Positions 1 to 8,781 are shown, numbered from the stretch's first letter. The stretch: 64,000 nucleotides of DNA from Microaerobacter geothermalis (GCF_021608135.1 NZ_JAKIHL010000001.1:186001-250000), one strand, 5' to 3'. Numbers and translations are program-made. The notes: generated by a model from the sequence alone, not told the origin.

Positions 1-1433
1 GTATAAAGGTTCTTCATCTAACATGGATTGCATTCTTTATCTCTTTTTTTACATGGTTTAATATGGCCCCATTGGCTACAACCATGGTGAAAACGAGTGG
101 TTGGTTAACGGCAGACCATATGAAAGCTTTAGCAATTTTAAATGTTGCTTTAACCATACCCGCTAGAGTTATTATTGGAATGTTGCTCGATAAATATGGT
201 CCGAGAATAGTTTTTTCAACATTATTAATATCAATGTCCATTCCTACATTCGTCTTTGCTTTTGGAGATACATGGACTCAATTGGCAGTGTCGCGGTTAT
301 TTTTAAGTACGATTGGTGCTAGCTTTGTTATTGGTATTCGAATGGTATCGGAATGGTTTCCACCGAAGAGTGTTGGATTTGCCGAGGGATTTTATGCCGG
401 ATGGGGTAACTTTGGATCAGCAGCTGCGGCTATCATTCTTCCGTGGATGGCATTTAATTTGTTTGGTGGTGATGATGGGTGGCGTTATGCCATTGCTGCT
501 ACAGGTGCAATCAGCTTTATCTATGGGATTATTTATTATTTTGCTGTTACAGATACTCCCAAGGGAAAAGTCTATCATAAACCTAAAAAGATATCGGCAA
601 TGGAAGTTAGTACATGGGGTGACTTGATTCAACTCATCTTATGGACGTTTCCTTTAGTTGGAGCCCTAGGCTTACTTTCTTGGAGGTTGAATAATTTAGG
701 GTTTATATCGTCTAATGCCTTAAATATAATTTACGCATTACTTCTTCTGCTTTTCATCTATCAAGTGGGACAAATTATTAAGGTGAACGTTCCCATTTTG
801 CGCAAGGGAGTACCAGAAGATGATAAGTATCGTTTCAAAAATGTAGCGGTTCTTAACGCTACCTACTTTGCAAATTTTGGTGCAGAGTTGGCTGTTGTAT
901 CCATGCTGCCAGCGTTCTTTCAAACAACTTATTCACTAACGCCAACCACGGCGGGACTAATTGCTGCTTCCTTTGCATTCGTCAATTTGTTTGCAAGACC
1001 ATTTGGGGGCTGGCTTTCTGACAGAATGAAAAATCGTCGTTTGGTCATGTTGATGTATATGATTGGGATAGGCATTGGTTTTGTGATGATGGGATTTTTA
1101 AATTCCACTTGGCCAGTCATTCTTGCCGTTGGCATTACGATTGCAACCTCCTTGTTTGTTCAAGGTGCTGAAGGAGCAACTTTTGCCATGATCCCCTTGA
1201 TTAAAAAGAGAATTACCGGTCAAGTCGCTGGCATGGCAGGGGCTTATGGGAATGTAGGTGCAGTTGTTTATCTTACCTTATTTACTATGGTATCTGTTCA
1301 ACAATTCTTTTTTATCTTGGCAACAGGTGCATTCATAAGTTTTCTCGTTGCCCTTCTTTTTCTGGAGGAACCTGAGGGTGCATTTGCTGATGACTACAAT
1401 GTATCTTCTGTAGATCGTGAAAAAGCATCTTAA
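1..1433 (+). CDS. narK: NarK-type nitrate/nitrite transporter (MFS), 5' end outside window
   Basis: The frame is open from base 3 with no stop, and the residues before the first internal ATG at 63 (LHLTWIAFF, then TWFNMAPLA) are the usual first membrane helix of NarK/NasA carriers, so the gene starts upstream of the window. About 476 residues are visible. Two glycine-rich nitrate signatures can be read, GWGNFGSA in the first half and GAYGNVGA in the second, together with MFS loop motifs (RPFGGWLSDR). The family moves nitrate in and/or nitrite out across the cytoplasmic membrane. The neighbouring sensor/regulator pair suits nitrate respiration. Uptake versus exchange cannot be told from sequence. 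Confidence 0.9.
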   Translation, partial: IKVLHLTWIAFFISFFTWFNMAPLATTMVKTSGWLTADHMKALAILNVALTIPARVIIGMLLDKYGPRIVFSTLLISMSIPTFVFAFGDTWTQLAVSRLFLSTIGASFVIGIRMVSEWFPPKSVGFAEGFYAGWGNFGSAAAAIILPWMAFNLFGGDDGWRYAIAATGAISFIYGIIYYFAVTDTPKGKVYHKPKKISAMEVSTWGDLIQLILWTFPLVGALGLLSWRLNNLGFISSNALNIIYALLLLLFIYQVGQIIKVNVPILRKGVPEDDKYRFKNVAVLNATYFANFGAELAVVSMLPAFFQTTYSLTPTTAGLIAASFAFVNLFARPFGGWLSDRMKNRRLVMLMYMIGIGIGFVMMGFLNSTWPVILAVGITIATSLFVQGAEGATFAMIPLIKKRITGQVAGMAGAYGNVGAVVYLTLFTMVSVQQFFFILATGAFISFLVALLFLEEPEGAFADDYNVSSVDREKAS

Positions 1434-1435
1434 TT

Positions 1436-1486
1436 TTGTGAAAAAGTTCACATCTTATAACCGAAAATTTCGTTACAATGATAAAG
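1436..1486 (+). promoter_or_regulatory. FNR/CRP-like (or Rex-like) site and promoter of the sensor kinase operon
   Basis: TGTGA-N6-TCACA lies at 1437-1452 and, with one more base on each side, also matches the Rex consensus TTGTGAANNNNTTCACAA at all but one position. A -10 box TACAAT lies at 1474-1479. With a start point inferred at 1486 the dyad is centred at -41.5, the classic position for a class II activator of the CRP/FNR family. No good -35 box is present, which also suggests activation. Confidence 0.65.
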
Positions 1487-1544
1487 GGAATCGTAATGGA
1501 TAATTCATACGAAACATCTACAAAAAAGTAAAGGGGGACTCACC

Positions 1545-2822
1545 GTGATATTTAAACAGAAGTGGAAAACCCGTACCTTTATCCGATTTATGGTTATCAA
1601 TGGCGTATTAACATCCATTACCTCCCTTATTATTGTGGCGTCCCTTTATGCAATCATTGGAATGCACGATGTTTCATTCAAGTCTGTTTTTTCCGTATTT
1701 ATTTTTGTTTTAGTTGTAACTACCGTTTTCTTTGCCATCATATTTCGTCAAGGCAAACAGCTTCGGTCAGAGCAAGAGCAGTTAATTACCGTTTTTGAGC
1801 ATATATCGGACGGGATGTTGATTCTTAATGAAAGATTGGATGTCGTCAGATCCAACCCAGCGGCAAGTCGTCTGTTACAGGTGGAATTAGGAAAGGAAAA
1901 TTTTAATTTTTGTACGGTTTGTTCAAATTATCCAGGAGTAGGAAAGATTTGCTCCTATGATAAATGTTTTGTGATTGACAAAGTAGGAGAATCTGTCGAA
2001 ATCCAGCTGAAGACAGGTAATGGAAAGGTTGTCCCTGTTTCAATTACCACCTCCCGATTTTCCCGTTCTGATGGTGAAACATGGACGGTTCTCAGTATTC
2101 ATGAAGTAAGTGACCATCGTAAAGACGAGCAAAGCCGAATCGCCAAAATGGTTACCCACTCTATTTTACAGGCTCAGGAGAGGGAAAGAAAACGAATATC
2201 AAGGGAACTGCATGATGGAATTGGGCAGTCCCTATATAGCATTTTAATCCAAACAGAAGTGATGGAATCCATGATGGCGGAGAACGATCAAACAGCTAAA
2301 CAGGTGAAACAAGTGCAGGAAACTATTCGCCAAACCATTGATGACATCCGCCACCTATCAGTAGAACTTCGTCCTTCTGCCCTTGATGATCTCGGGTTGA
2401 TCGTTGCCTTGCGGACGTATCTTAAAGACTATGGATACAAATTCGGGATACAGGTTAACTTTTCTTACGATGGCGACAAAAAACGTCTTTCATCAACAGT
2501 TGAGACTGCGATCTACCGCATTGTTCAAGAAGCATTGATCAATGCGGTAAAATATGCACAAACCGAACGGGTTGATGTACTTATTACACAAACCATGCAT
2601 GAGATCAAACTGATCGTCAAAGATTATGGAGTGGGTTTTGATCCTGGACATCCGGCAAAGCGTGGAGTCGGATTGTATAGCATGGAGGAACGAGCCAGAA
2701 TCCTAGGCGGAACATTTCATCTTTCTTCACAGCCAAATAGTGGTACTCTTATAGAAGTCAATATTCCAATCGAACAGGGGGAAGAATGGGATGAACAATA
2801 TACGCGTAATGTTGGTCGATGA
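1545..2822 (+). CDS. Membrane sensor histidine kinase with PAS and four-cysteine cluster (NreB/NarX-like)
   Basis: The GTG start follows AAAGGGGG; 425 residues. Two membrane helices (about 15-38 and 44-66) are joined by a very short outer loop, so sensing is probably cytosolic. A PAS-like region follows, with Cys123, Cys126, Cys136 and Cys141, then a HisKA_3 dimerisation segment (RELHDGIGQSL, His223 as phosphorylation site) and a HATPase domain (VGLYSMEERARILGG). NreB of staphylococci binds an oxygen-labile [4Fe-4S] cluster through four PAS cysteines. The spacing differs here and NreB lacks membrane helices, so cluster binding is inference. It overlaps the response regulator gene by 32 bp, which indicates a partner pair. 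Confidence 0.85.
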   Translation: MIFKQKWKTRTFIRFMVINGVLTSITSLIIVASLYAIIGMHDVSFKSVFSVFIFVLVVTTVFFAIIFRQGKQLRSEQEQLITVFEHISDGMLILNERLDVVRSNPAASRLLQVELGKENFNFCTVCSNYPGVGKICSYDKCFVIDKVGESVEIQLKTGNGKVVPVSITTSRFSRSDGETWTVLSIHEVSDHRKDEQSRIAKMVTHSILQAQERERKRISRELHDGIGQSLYSILIQTEVMESMMAENDQTAKQVKQVQETIRQTIDDIRHLSVELRPSALDDLGLIVALRTYLKDYGYKFGIQVNFSYDGDKKRLSSTVETAIYRIVQEALINAVKYAQTERVDVLITQTMHEIKLIVKDYGVGFDPGHPAKRGVGLYSMEERARILGGTFHLSSQPNSGTLIEVNIPIEQGEEWDEQYTRNVGR

Positions 2823-3450
2823 CCATGCCGTAGTTAGAAATGGATTACAGATGCTGCTTAACGCACAGCCGGATATTACCGTCATTGGTGAAGCAGCCGA
2901 TGGTAATGAAGCGATTATAGCAGCCATCAATCTTAAACCGGATGTCATTCTTATGGATCTGAGCATGCCTAACGGAAGGGATGGTTTTTCAACAACGGCG
3001 GAAATTACCCAAAGTGATCCCGATATTAAAGTACTTATTTTAACTATGCACGATGATGAGCAGTATTTGTTCCGTGGACTGAAGTCGGGTGCATCCGGAT
3101 ATATATTAAAATCTTCCCCCGGTTCAGAACTTGTGAAAGCCATTCGTCAGGTTTATCAGGGACAAGCCTATTTGCATCCCAGTGCAGCGAAAAAGGTTAT
3201 TGATGGGTATCTGCAATCCTCTGCTCATGATATTACAGATGCCTTTGATCTTCTTTCAGAGAGAGAGAAAGAAATTCTCAGCTTGGTGGCCAAAGGATAT
3301 ACCAATAAGGAAGTGGCCGATTTATTGGCCATCAGTACAAAAACCGTTGAAAATCATAAAGCAAACATAATGGAAAAATTGGGGTTAAGCACTCGCCGTG
3401 ATTTAATTCGCTTTGCGGTAAAACGTGGATTATTGGATTTTGATGATTAA
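2791..3450 (+). CDS. NarL/NreC-type response regulator
   Basis: 219 residues. The receiver domain has the acidic pair Asp10/Asp11 and the phospho-acceptor Asp56 in ILMDLSMP. The C-terminal LuxR-type helix-turn-helix begins at LSEREKEIL and contains TNKEVADLL and STKTVENHKANIMEKLGL. The ATG has its ribosome site inside the kinase gene, so the two are translationally coupled. As the partner of the upstream kinase it probably controls nitrate/oxygen-responsive respiratory genes, including narK; that is inferred from gene order. Its stop is six bases from the stop of the convergent proA and no terminator separates them. Confidence 0.9.
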   Translation: MNNIRVMLVDDHAVVRNGLQMLLNAQPDITVIGEAADGNEAIIAAINLKPDVILMDLSMPNGRDGFSTTAEITQSDPDIKVLILTMHDDEQYLFRGLKSGASGYILKSSPGSELVKAIRQVYQGQAYLHPSAAKKVIDGYLQSSAHDITDAFDLLSEREKEILSLVAKGYTNKEVADLLAISTKTVENHKANIMEKLGLSTRRDLIRFAVKRGLLDFDD

Positions 3451-3456
3451 CAGCAA

Positions 3457-4704
3457 TTAATCCCTGATTTGCCCTGTTCCATATACCACGTATTTAGAGG
3501 AAGTGAGGGCAGGCAAACCCATCGGTCCCCTTGCATGCAGCTTTTGGGTGCTGATCCCAATTTCTGCCCCGAAGCCAAATTCAAATCCATCGGTAAACCG
3601 GGTGGATGCGTTATGGTATACAGCTGCTGCATCTACCCGTTGAAGAAATTGTTTTGCCCTTTCCTGATCATCAGTAACGATGGTTTCTGAATGCTTTGTT
3701 CCATATGTTTCAATATGATCGATTGCCTGATCAATACTAGATACTACTTTTAAAGCGACAGTTAAATCAAGGAATTCCGTATAATAATCTTCTTCACTGG
3801 CTAGCTGGATATCTCTGTCATAGGTTTGGGCAATTTCACATCCTTTTATGGCAACTCCCTTTTCCTTCAAGGATGCGATTAATTGGTTCAGATGCATTTT
3901 CGCCCATTCCTGGTGGACGAGGAAAGTTTCCGCAGCGTTGCATACGGCGGGCCGGCTCGTTTTTGCATTGATGGCAATGGATATAGCCATTTCCGGGTTG
4001 GCGTATCGATCAATATACACATGACAATTTCCTACTCCGGTTTCCAATACGGGAACGGTCGCATTTTCGACCACAGAGCGGATCAGTCCTGCTCCTCCCC
4101 TTGGAATAAGAACGTCTAAATATTGATTTAAGGTTAGCATCTGGGCGGCTGATTCACGGTTTGTTGCCTCCACCAATTGTATGGCACTTTGCGAGATGCC
4201 AGATTCTTTCAGTGATTGATGCAGAACAGAGACAATGGCTTTGTTGGATTGATATGCAGATGAACTCCCCCGGAGAAGCACGGCGTTTCCAGTCTTGAGA
4301 CAAAGGGCGGCCGCATCAACTGTAACATTGGGGCGGGCTTCATAGATCATGCCGATTACGCCAAGGGGAACCCTTACTTTCTCAATCTTTAGCCCATTGG
4401 GACGTTCCCAGCTTTCCAGAATTTGACCGATAGGATCCGTCAATTCCACAACTTGTCTAAGTCCTTCAGCCATTCCCTCAATTCTTGATTCATTTAGGGT
4501 CAAGCGGTCAATTAGAGCCGAACTCACTTGCTGGCGTATCGCTTCTTCAATGTCCTTCCTGTTTTCAGCAATCAGGAATTTTTGGTTTTTTAACAAGTTG
4601 TCTGCCATGGCTAGCAAAGCCTGGTTCTTCTTGTTAGTGGAAAGTTGAGCCAGCTGTTTGGCAGCTTCTTTCGCCTTAGATGCCTGTTGGATGATATCGC
4701 TCAT
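3457..4704 (-). CDS. proA: Glutamate-5-semialdehyde dehydrogenase (gamma-glutamyl phosphate reductase)
   Basis: Second enzyme of proline synthesis: NADPH-dependent reduction of gamma-glutamyl phosphate to glutamate semialdehyde in the cytosol. From the ATG at 4704 (MSDIIQQASKAKEAAK) the protein is 415 residues, the usual family length. The longer frame upstream is rejected because AAAGGAGG at 4713-4720 sits just before this ATG. Family motifs include LGVIGMIYEARPNVT and the active-site cysteine in SRPAVCNAAET. The start overlaps the proB stop as ATGA, giving coupled translation within a proBA operon under the T-box. Confidence 0.96.
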   Translation of the reverse strand: MSDIIQQASKAKEAAKQLAQLSTNKKNQALLAMADNLLKNQKFLIAENRKDIEEAIRQQVSSALIDRLTLNESRIEGMAEGLRQVVELTDPIGQILESWERPNGLKIEKVRVPLGVIGMIYEARPNVTVDAAALCLKTGNAVLLRGSSSAYQSNKAIVSVLHQSLKESGISQSAIQLVEATNRESAAQMLTLNQYLDVLIPRGGAGLIRSVVENATVPVLETGVGNCHVYIDRYANPEMAISIAINAKTSRPAVCNAAETFLVHQEWAKMHLNQLIASLKEKGVAIKGCEIAQTYDRDIQLASEEDYYTEFLDLTVALKVVSSIDQAIDHIETYGTKHSETIVTDDQERAKQFLQRVDAAAVYHNASTRFTDGFEFGFGAEIGISTQKLHARGPMGLPALTSSKYVVYGTGQIRD

Positions 4705-5810
4705 ACATAAATCCTCCTTTGTGCAACCCATTCGTCCCGGTGGATCACTTCCTTTGGGTTGCCATTTACTTTTTTCTTTTTTATTACCCATTCTTTTAAT
4801 TCCTTTGAAGAATAGCTTACCTTTCCCTTTCCGATCGGGGTGTTTTCCAGATCAATCACTTCCACTACGTCTCCTGAACGAAAATCCCCGTGCACATCGA
4901 TTATCCCCGGCAGTAGTAAACTTTTATGATCTTCCAGCAGCGCCTTTTTTGCCCCGTTATCGATTTGAATGGAACCTTTAGAGCCGGAGTGTAAGGCAAT
5001 CCACTGTTTCTTTGTTTTAAGGGTAGTGGCGGACGGTGTGAAATAAGTTCCATCCCCTTTGTGAACCATGGCTTGGATCAAGGAAAGTTTTTCTGATCTT
5101 TTCCCGATAAATACTTCAACCCCCAAAGATAATGCCACTTTAGCAGCTTCAATCTTTGATTTCATTCCGCCGGTACCCACTTTTGAAGAACTTCCCCCAG
5201 CCATCGCTTCGATTTCAGGCGTGATCTCTGCAACAACGTCATATTTTCGTGCCGACGGATCGGTGAGGGGGTTAGCGGAATACAATCCATTGGTATCCGT
5301 AATGATCAGCAACATATCAGCATGGATCAATCCTGAAACCAGAGCGGACAGCATATCGTTGTCTCCGAAGGTTAGCTCATGAACGGATACAGAATCATTT
5401 TCATTAATGATGGGAATAACCCCCCGTTTTAATAAGACCGAAAGGGTATTATGCGCATTTCTATAGCGAGTCTGGTCGGAAAAGTCATGACGAGTAAGCA
5501 ATATTTGAGCGCCAACATAACCATGTTTTTTAAACAGCTTATTATAAGCTTCCATCAATAATCCTTGCCCTACAGCGGCTGCAGCCTGTTTTCCATCTAG
5601 CGTTACCGGGCGGGTCGGATATCCCAGGGCTTTAAATCCCGCAGCTACCGCACCGCTGGATACAAGAATGACATCGTGACCTTGTTCTTTTATTCGCGCA
5701 ATATCATCAACATAAGTCTTTAATTTTGGGATGGAAAGGCCGCCAGATTTATTGGTTAGGGAACTGCTTCCCAATTTGATCACGATCCGTTTTTTACCCT
5801 TATTCTCCAT
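4701..5810 (-). CDS. proB: Glutamate 5-kinase with PUA domain
   Basis: First committed enzyme of proline synthesis: ATP-dependent phosphorylation of glutamate. The start chosen is the ATG at 5810 (MENKGKKRIVIKLGSSSL), preceded by GAAAGGAAG; 369 residues, the normal size. An amino-acid-kinase domain (IKLGSSSL, LVSSGAVAAG, INENDSVS, TDTNGLYSANP, VGTGGMKSKI) is followed by a C-terminal PUA domain (about 275-360, LLLPGIIDVHGDF). Feedback inhibition by proline is known for the family. It leads the proBA operon and lies about 35 bp after the T-box terminator. Confidence 0.96.
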   Translation of the reverse strand: MENKGKKRIVIKLGSSSLTNKSGGLSIPKLKTYVDDIARIKEQGHDVILVSSGAVAAGFKALGYPTRPVTLDGKQAAAAVGQGLLMEAYNKLFKKHGYVGAQILLTRHDFSDQTRYRNAHNTLSVLLKRGVIPIINENDSVSVHELTFGDNDMLSALVSGLIHADMLLIITDTNGLYSANPLTDPSARKYDVVAEITPEIEAMAGGSSSKVGTGGMKSKIEAAKVALSLGVEVFIGKRSEKLSLIQAMVHKGDGTYFTPSATTLKTKKQWIALHSGSKGSIQIDNGAKKALLEDHKSLLLPGIIDVHGDFRSGDVVEVIDLENTPIGKGKVSYSSKELKEWVIKKKKVNGNPKEVIHRDEWVAQRRIYV

Positions 5811-5845
5811 CCTGTAACTTCCTTTCTCTTGAATCATGAAAACAA

Positions 5846-6125
5846 ACAACCCCTTCATCCAGTTAAGGACGAAAGGGTTCTTCCGCGGTACCACCTTAAT
5901 TGACAGTTAAACTATCCTGCTCAAACAACCGTTATTAACGGCTGACTCCTATTGATAACAGGCAGGAGAATCCTGTCCGGGTCATCCCCGGCTGTTCAAG
6001 GGCGGGTTCAGAAGGCCGTGCGGCAAAGTCTTTCAGCCAGTGGACTTTACTCTCTTATCGCGGGCTCACTCTTACTATTCCCTGTCATCACGTTTAACTT
6101 AGTCTCGGTTCGTTTCTTATGTTGT
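5846..6125 (-). ncRNA. T-box leader (tRNA-responsive), probably proline-specific, upstream of proBA
   Basis: On the minus strand the T-box core GGTGGTACCGCGG is at 5883-5895. It is followed by the terminator stem AACCCTTTCGTCC / GGATGAAGGGGTT with a T-rich tail, about 5846-5882. Upstream are an AGAGAG element (about 6055) and a CTGAAAG segment (about 6035) typical of Stem I. At the 3' side of Stem I lies GAACCCGCC, where CCC (6006-6004) or CCG can act as specifier; both are proline codons. Uncharged proline tRNA would then allow read-through into proBA. Confidence 0.88.
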
Positions 6126-6130
6126 ACATA

Positions 6131-6160
6131 ATTATGCTTCAATTTTCATAAAGATGTCAA
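6131..6160 (-). promoter_or_regulatory. SigA-type promoter of the proBA T-box leader
   Basis: Minus-strand TTGACA at 6160-6155 and CATAAT at 6136-6131 with an 18-bp spacer, placing the start near 6124, just before the T-box fold. It overlaps the 5' end of the divergent PIN-like reading frame. Confidence 0.7.
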
Positions 6161-6513
6161 GTGTTTATCTATGGTCGCAATTTGCTCTATTGATGTGGAA
6201 TTCTTCGATCACCCTAACCGAAATCCTCACCAAACCGATTCACGATGGAAATTACCAATTGGAGACGGACTATCGGGCATTATTTTATCACTTTCCGAAC
6301 TTACGTGTAGCCCCGGTAGATATTTCTGTAGCTGAAAGAGTCAGTTTTTTCAGGGCCAAATACGGAATTCGGACACCTGATGCTATCATCATCGCTACTG
6401 CCATCGAGTATGGAGCCCATGTGTTATTGACGAACGATAACAGACTGGAGAAAATAAAAGAAATCAGGGTTGTTTCCATGAGCGAACTGGCAGAAATGGT
6501 TTGTGAAATGTAA
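6154..6513 (+). pseudogene. N-terminally truncated PIN-domain (VapC-like) protein
   Basis: The 119-residue frame carries the middle and end of a PIN ribonuclease domain: SSITLTEILTKPI (second acidic residue), YGIRTPDAIIIATAIEYGA and LLTNDNRLEKI. The first 30-40 residues of the family, with the first catalytic aspartate (usually in a DTNVLI-type motif), are absent, and none of the frames just upstream supplies them; that DNA is the proBA promoter. No ribosome site precedes the ATG and no antitoxin gene is adjacent. The most likely reading is a dead remnant of a toxin gene cut at the proBA leader boundary. A divergent, still expressed PIN protein is less likely. Confidence 0.6.
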
Positions 6514-6567
6514 TTTTTAAAAAATGTAGAACTGTTAAGTGTATGAAATCTAAAGAGGTGGATAAAT

Positions 6568-7923
6568 ATGGAAATTAATCAGGAAATCCTTGAATCGATT
6601 ATTAATACAGCCTATGAATGGATCGTTGTTGTCGATGCCGATGCCAGGATTGTGATGATGAACGATGCGTATTGCAAATTTTTGGAAGTCACCCGGGAAG
6701 AGGTGATCGGAAAGCCTGTTCAGGATGTCATCGAAAACACCCGTATGCATATCGTGGTCAATACCGGAAAGGAAGAAATTGCCGACGTCCAGCGAATCCG
6801 TGGAAACGACATGATTGCCAATCGGTTCCCCATTAGGAAAGATGGAAAGATCATTGGTGCCGTTGGAAGTGTTATGTTCCGAACCACCAAGGAGTTAAAT
6901 GCATTAACCGAAAGGGTCCGCCGCCTGTCCATGGAACTGGAATATTATCAAAATGAGCTACAGCGTGAAAGTACCGCCAAGTATCGTTTGGAACATATTG
7001 TTGGTCAAAGTTCTAAAATACTGGAACTAAAAAATCTGGCATTGAAAGCCGCAAAGAGCCATTCGACAATTCTGCTGATCGGGGAATCAGGTACAGGCAA
7101 GGAGCTGTTTGCCCATGCGATTCATCATGCCAGTCCCCGTTCACGCAAGCCGTTCATTAAAATCAACTGCGCAGCGATCCCGGAAAGTTTACTGGAATCA
7201 GAGTTGTTTGGATATGTAGAAGGGGCATTTACCGGCGCGAAAAAGGGAGGAAAACCTGGAAAATTTGAGTTGGCCAATGAGGGAACCATCTTTCTGGATG
7301 AGATTGGCGATATGCCGATAAACATGCAGACGAAATTATTGCGTATATTGCAGGAAATGGAAGTGGAACGAATTGCTGGACACGCACCGATACCCATTGA
7401 TGTAAGAGTGATCGCTGCTACAAATGCACCATTGGAAGAATTGGTGAAAAAAGATCAATTTCGCCAAGATCTTTATTATCGGTTGCATGTTTTTCGTTTG
7501 GACATTCCCCCCTTAAGGGAGCGCAAGGAAGATATCCCTTTACTGATTTCTAAACTGCTGGAAAAATTAAATTTTGAATTTGGTAAATGGGTAACCAAGA
7601 TTGATGATGAAGCCATGAAAATTTTATACCAGCATGATTGGCCCGGCAATGTCCGTGAGCTGGAAAATGTACTGGAAAGGGCTCTTAATATTGTTGAATC
7701 TTCAGTCATCGGAATAGAGCATTTGCCCTTATATTTGAAAAAGGATAAAAGAATCCACGCGCCCTCCCATGAACTTAATTTAAAGAAAGTTTTAGCCCAG
7801 GTGGAGAAGGAAACGATAAAAAGAGCCTTAAACGCGGCGAATCAGGACCGATATAAGGCGGCCGATCTTCTGGGGATCAGTAAAACCACCCTTTATGACA
7901 AGATTAATAAATATGGAATATAA
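6568..7923 (+). CDS. Sigma54-dependent activator: PAS + AAA+ + Fis-type HTH
   Basis: 451 residues with ribosome site AAAGAGGTGG. An N-terminal PAS domain (about 8-110) is the likely sensor. The AAA+ sigma54-interaction domain (about 145-370) has Walker A GESGTGKE, the diagnostic GAFTGA loop, Walker B IFLDEIGD and an RELENVLERAL segment. The C-terminal Fis-type helix-turn-helix (KAADLLGISKTTLYDKI) binds DNA. Organisation resembles RocR/AcoR-type activators of Bacillales. Two sigma54 promoters, at 7977 and 9021, lie directly downstream, so the dehydrogenase and CoA-transferase genes are its probable targets. The ligand is unknown. Confidence 0.95.
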   Translation: MEINQEILESIINTAYEWIVVVDADARIVMMNDAYCKFLEVTREEVIGKPVQDVIENTRMHIVVNTGKEEIADVQRIRGNDMIANRFPIRKDGKIIGAVGSVMFRTTKELNALTERVRRLSMELEYYQNELQRESTAKYRLEHIVGQSSKILELKNLALKAAKSHSTILLIGESGTGKELFAHAIHHASPRSRKPFIKINCAAIPESLLESELFGYVEGAFTGAKKGGKPGKFELANEGTIFLDEIGDMPINMQTKLLRILQEMEVERIAGHAPIPIDVRVIAATNAPLEELVKKDQFRQDLYYRLHVFRLDIPPLRERKEDIPLLISKLLEKLNFEFGKWVTKIDDEAMKILYQHDWPGNVRELENVLERALNIVESSVIGIEHLPLYLKKDKRIHAPSHELNLKKVLAQVEKETIKRALNAANQDRYKAADLLGISKTTLYDKINKYGI

Positions 7924-7975
7924 GGAACAAATGTCCTGATCGTGATGTTTGTTCTTTTTTTGTACTGATGTCTTT

Positions 7976-7993
7976 TTGGTATGCTTTTTGCAC
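7976..7993 (+). promoter_or_regulatory. Sigma54 (-24/-12) promoter of the short-chain dehydrogenase gene
   Basis: TTGGTATG, four bases, then TTGCAC. The invariant GG (7978-7979) and GC (7990-7991) are exactly ten bases apart. It overlaps an ATG at 7981, which rules out that codon as the start and supports the GTG at 8041. Confidence 0.85.
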
Positions 7994-8040
7994 ATCACTC
8001 CATAGTGAATCGATTATTATTCACAAAGGAGGAGAAGGCT

Positions 8041-8781
8041 GTGAGATTAACAGGAAAAGTAGCCCTCATTACAGGAGGGGCCAGAGGTATCGGAAAGGAG
8101 GGGGCACTGTTATTTGCCAAAGAAGGGGCCAAGGTGGTGATTGGTGATTTTGATAAGGCTTGCGGAGAAGAGACGATTGGATTAATCACTCAGCAAGGGG
8201 GTGATGGAATATTTGTCCATGTGGATGTTTCAGACTCTGAAAGTGTGAGGAAAATGACAGAAACAGCTCTAACCCGATACGGGAAAATAGACATCCTCGT
8301 CAATAATGCAGGGATTACAAGGGATGGATTGTTGACCAAATTATCGGAAGAGGAATGGAATCAGGTCATTCAGGTGAATCTTAGCGGCGTTTTTTTCAGT
8401 ACTCAAGCCGTAGTTCCCCATATGATTGAACAGGGGAGCGGAAAGATCATCAACACCTCTTCCATCTCCGGAATTTATGGAAATGTAGGACAGACGAATT
8501 ATGCAGCCGCCAAGGCTGCCGTGGTGGGAATGACAAAGACTTGGGCAAAAGAGCTGGGACGAAAAGGAATTTGCGTCAATGCGGTTGTTCCTGGCTTCAT
8601 AGAAACCGATATGGTAGCCAAGGTCCCTAATAAGGTAATACAAAAAATGATAGAAAGGATTCCCCTTCAGCGCCTGGGACGACCATCTGACATTGCAAAG
8701 GCTTACTTATTCCTGGCTTCTGATGAATCAGATTATATCAATGGCTCCATACTTCATGTAGACGGAGGAATAACCCTTTAA
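8041..8781 (+). CDS. Short-chain dehydrogenase/reductase (FabG / 3-hydroxyacyl-CoA type)
   Basis: The start chosen is GTG at 8041 (RLTGKVALITGG follows), with AAAGGAGG eight to nine bases upstream and the sigma54 promoter further up; 246 residues, the FabG length. The Rossmann motif GGARGIGK, the NNAG motif (LVNNAGITRDG) and the catalytic Ser-Tyr-Lys (NTSSISG, NYAAAKA) are present. Such enzymes reduce or oxidise 3-oxo/3-hydroxyacyl groups with NAD(P)H. The sigma54 promoter and the CoA-transferase next to it suggest a catabolic role, for example 3-hydroxybutyrate or a 3-hydroxyacyl-CoA, rather than fatty-acid synthesis. The substrate is not determined by sequence. Confidence 0.88.
   Translation: MRLTGKVALITGGARGIGKEGALLFAKEGAKVVIGDFDKACGEETIGLITQQGGDGIFVHVDVSDSESVRKMTETALTRYGKIDILVNNAGITRDGLLTKLSEEEWNQVIQVNLSGVFFSTQAVVPHMIEQGSGKIINTSSISGIYGNVGQTNYAAAKAAVVGMTKTWAKELGRKGICVNAVVPGFIETDMVAKVPNKVIQKMIERIPLQRLGRPSDIAKAYLFLASDESDYINGSILHVDGGITL

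Noticed and set aside
3457-4791. Longer proA frame starting at 4791
   Set aside because: It would overlap proB by 91 bp; the ATG at 4704 has an ideal ribosome site and gives the standard length.
7981-8041. ATG at 7981 as the start of the short-chain dehydrogenase
   Set aside because: It lies within the sigma54 promoter, so it cannot be on the mRNA; the GTG at 8041 has AAAGGAGG upstream.
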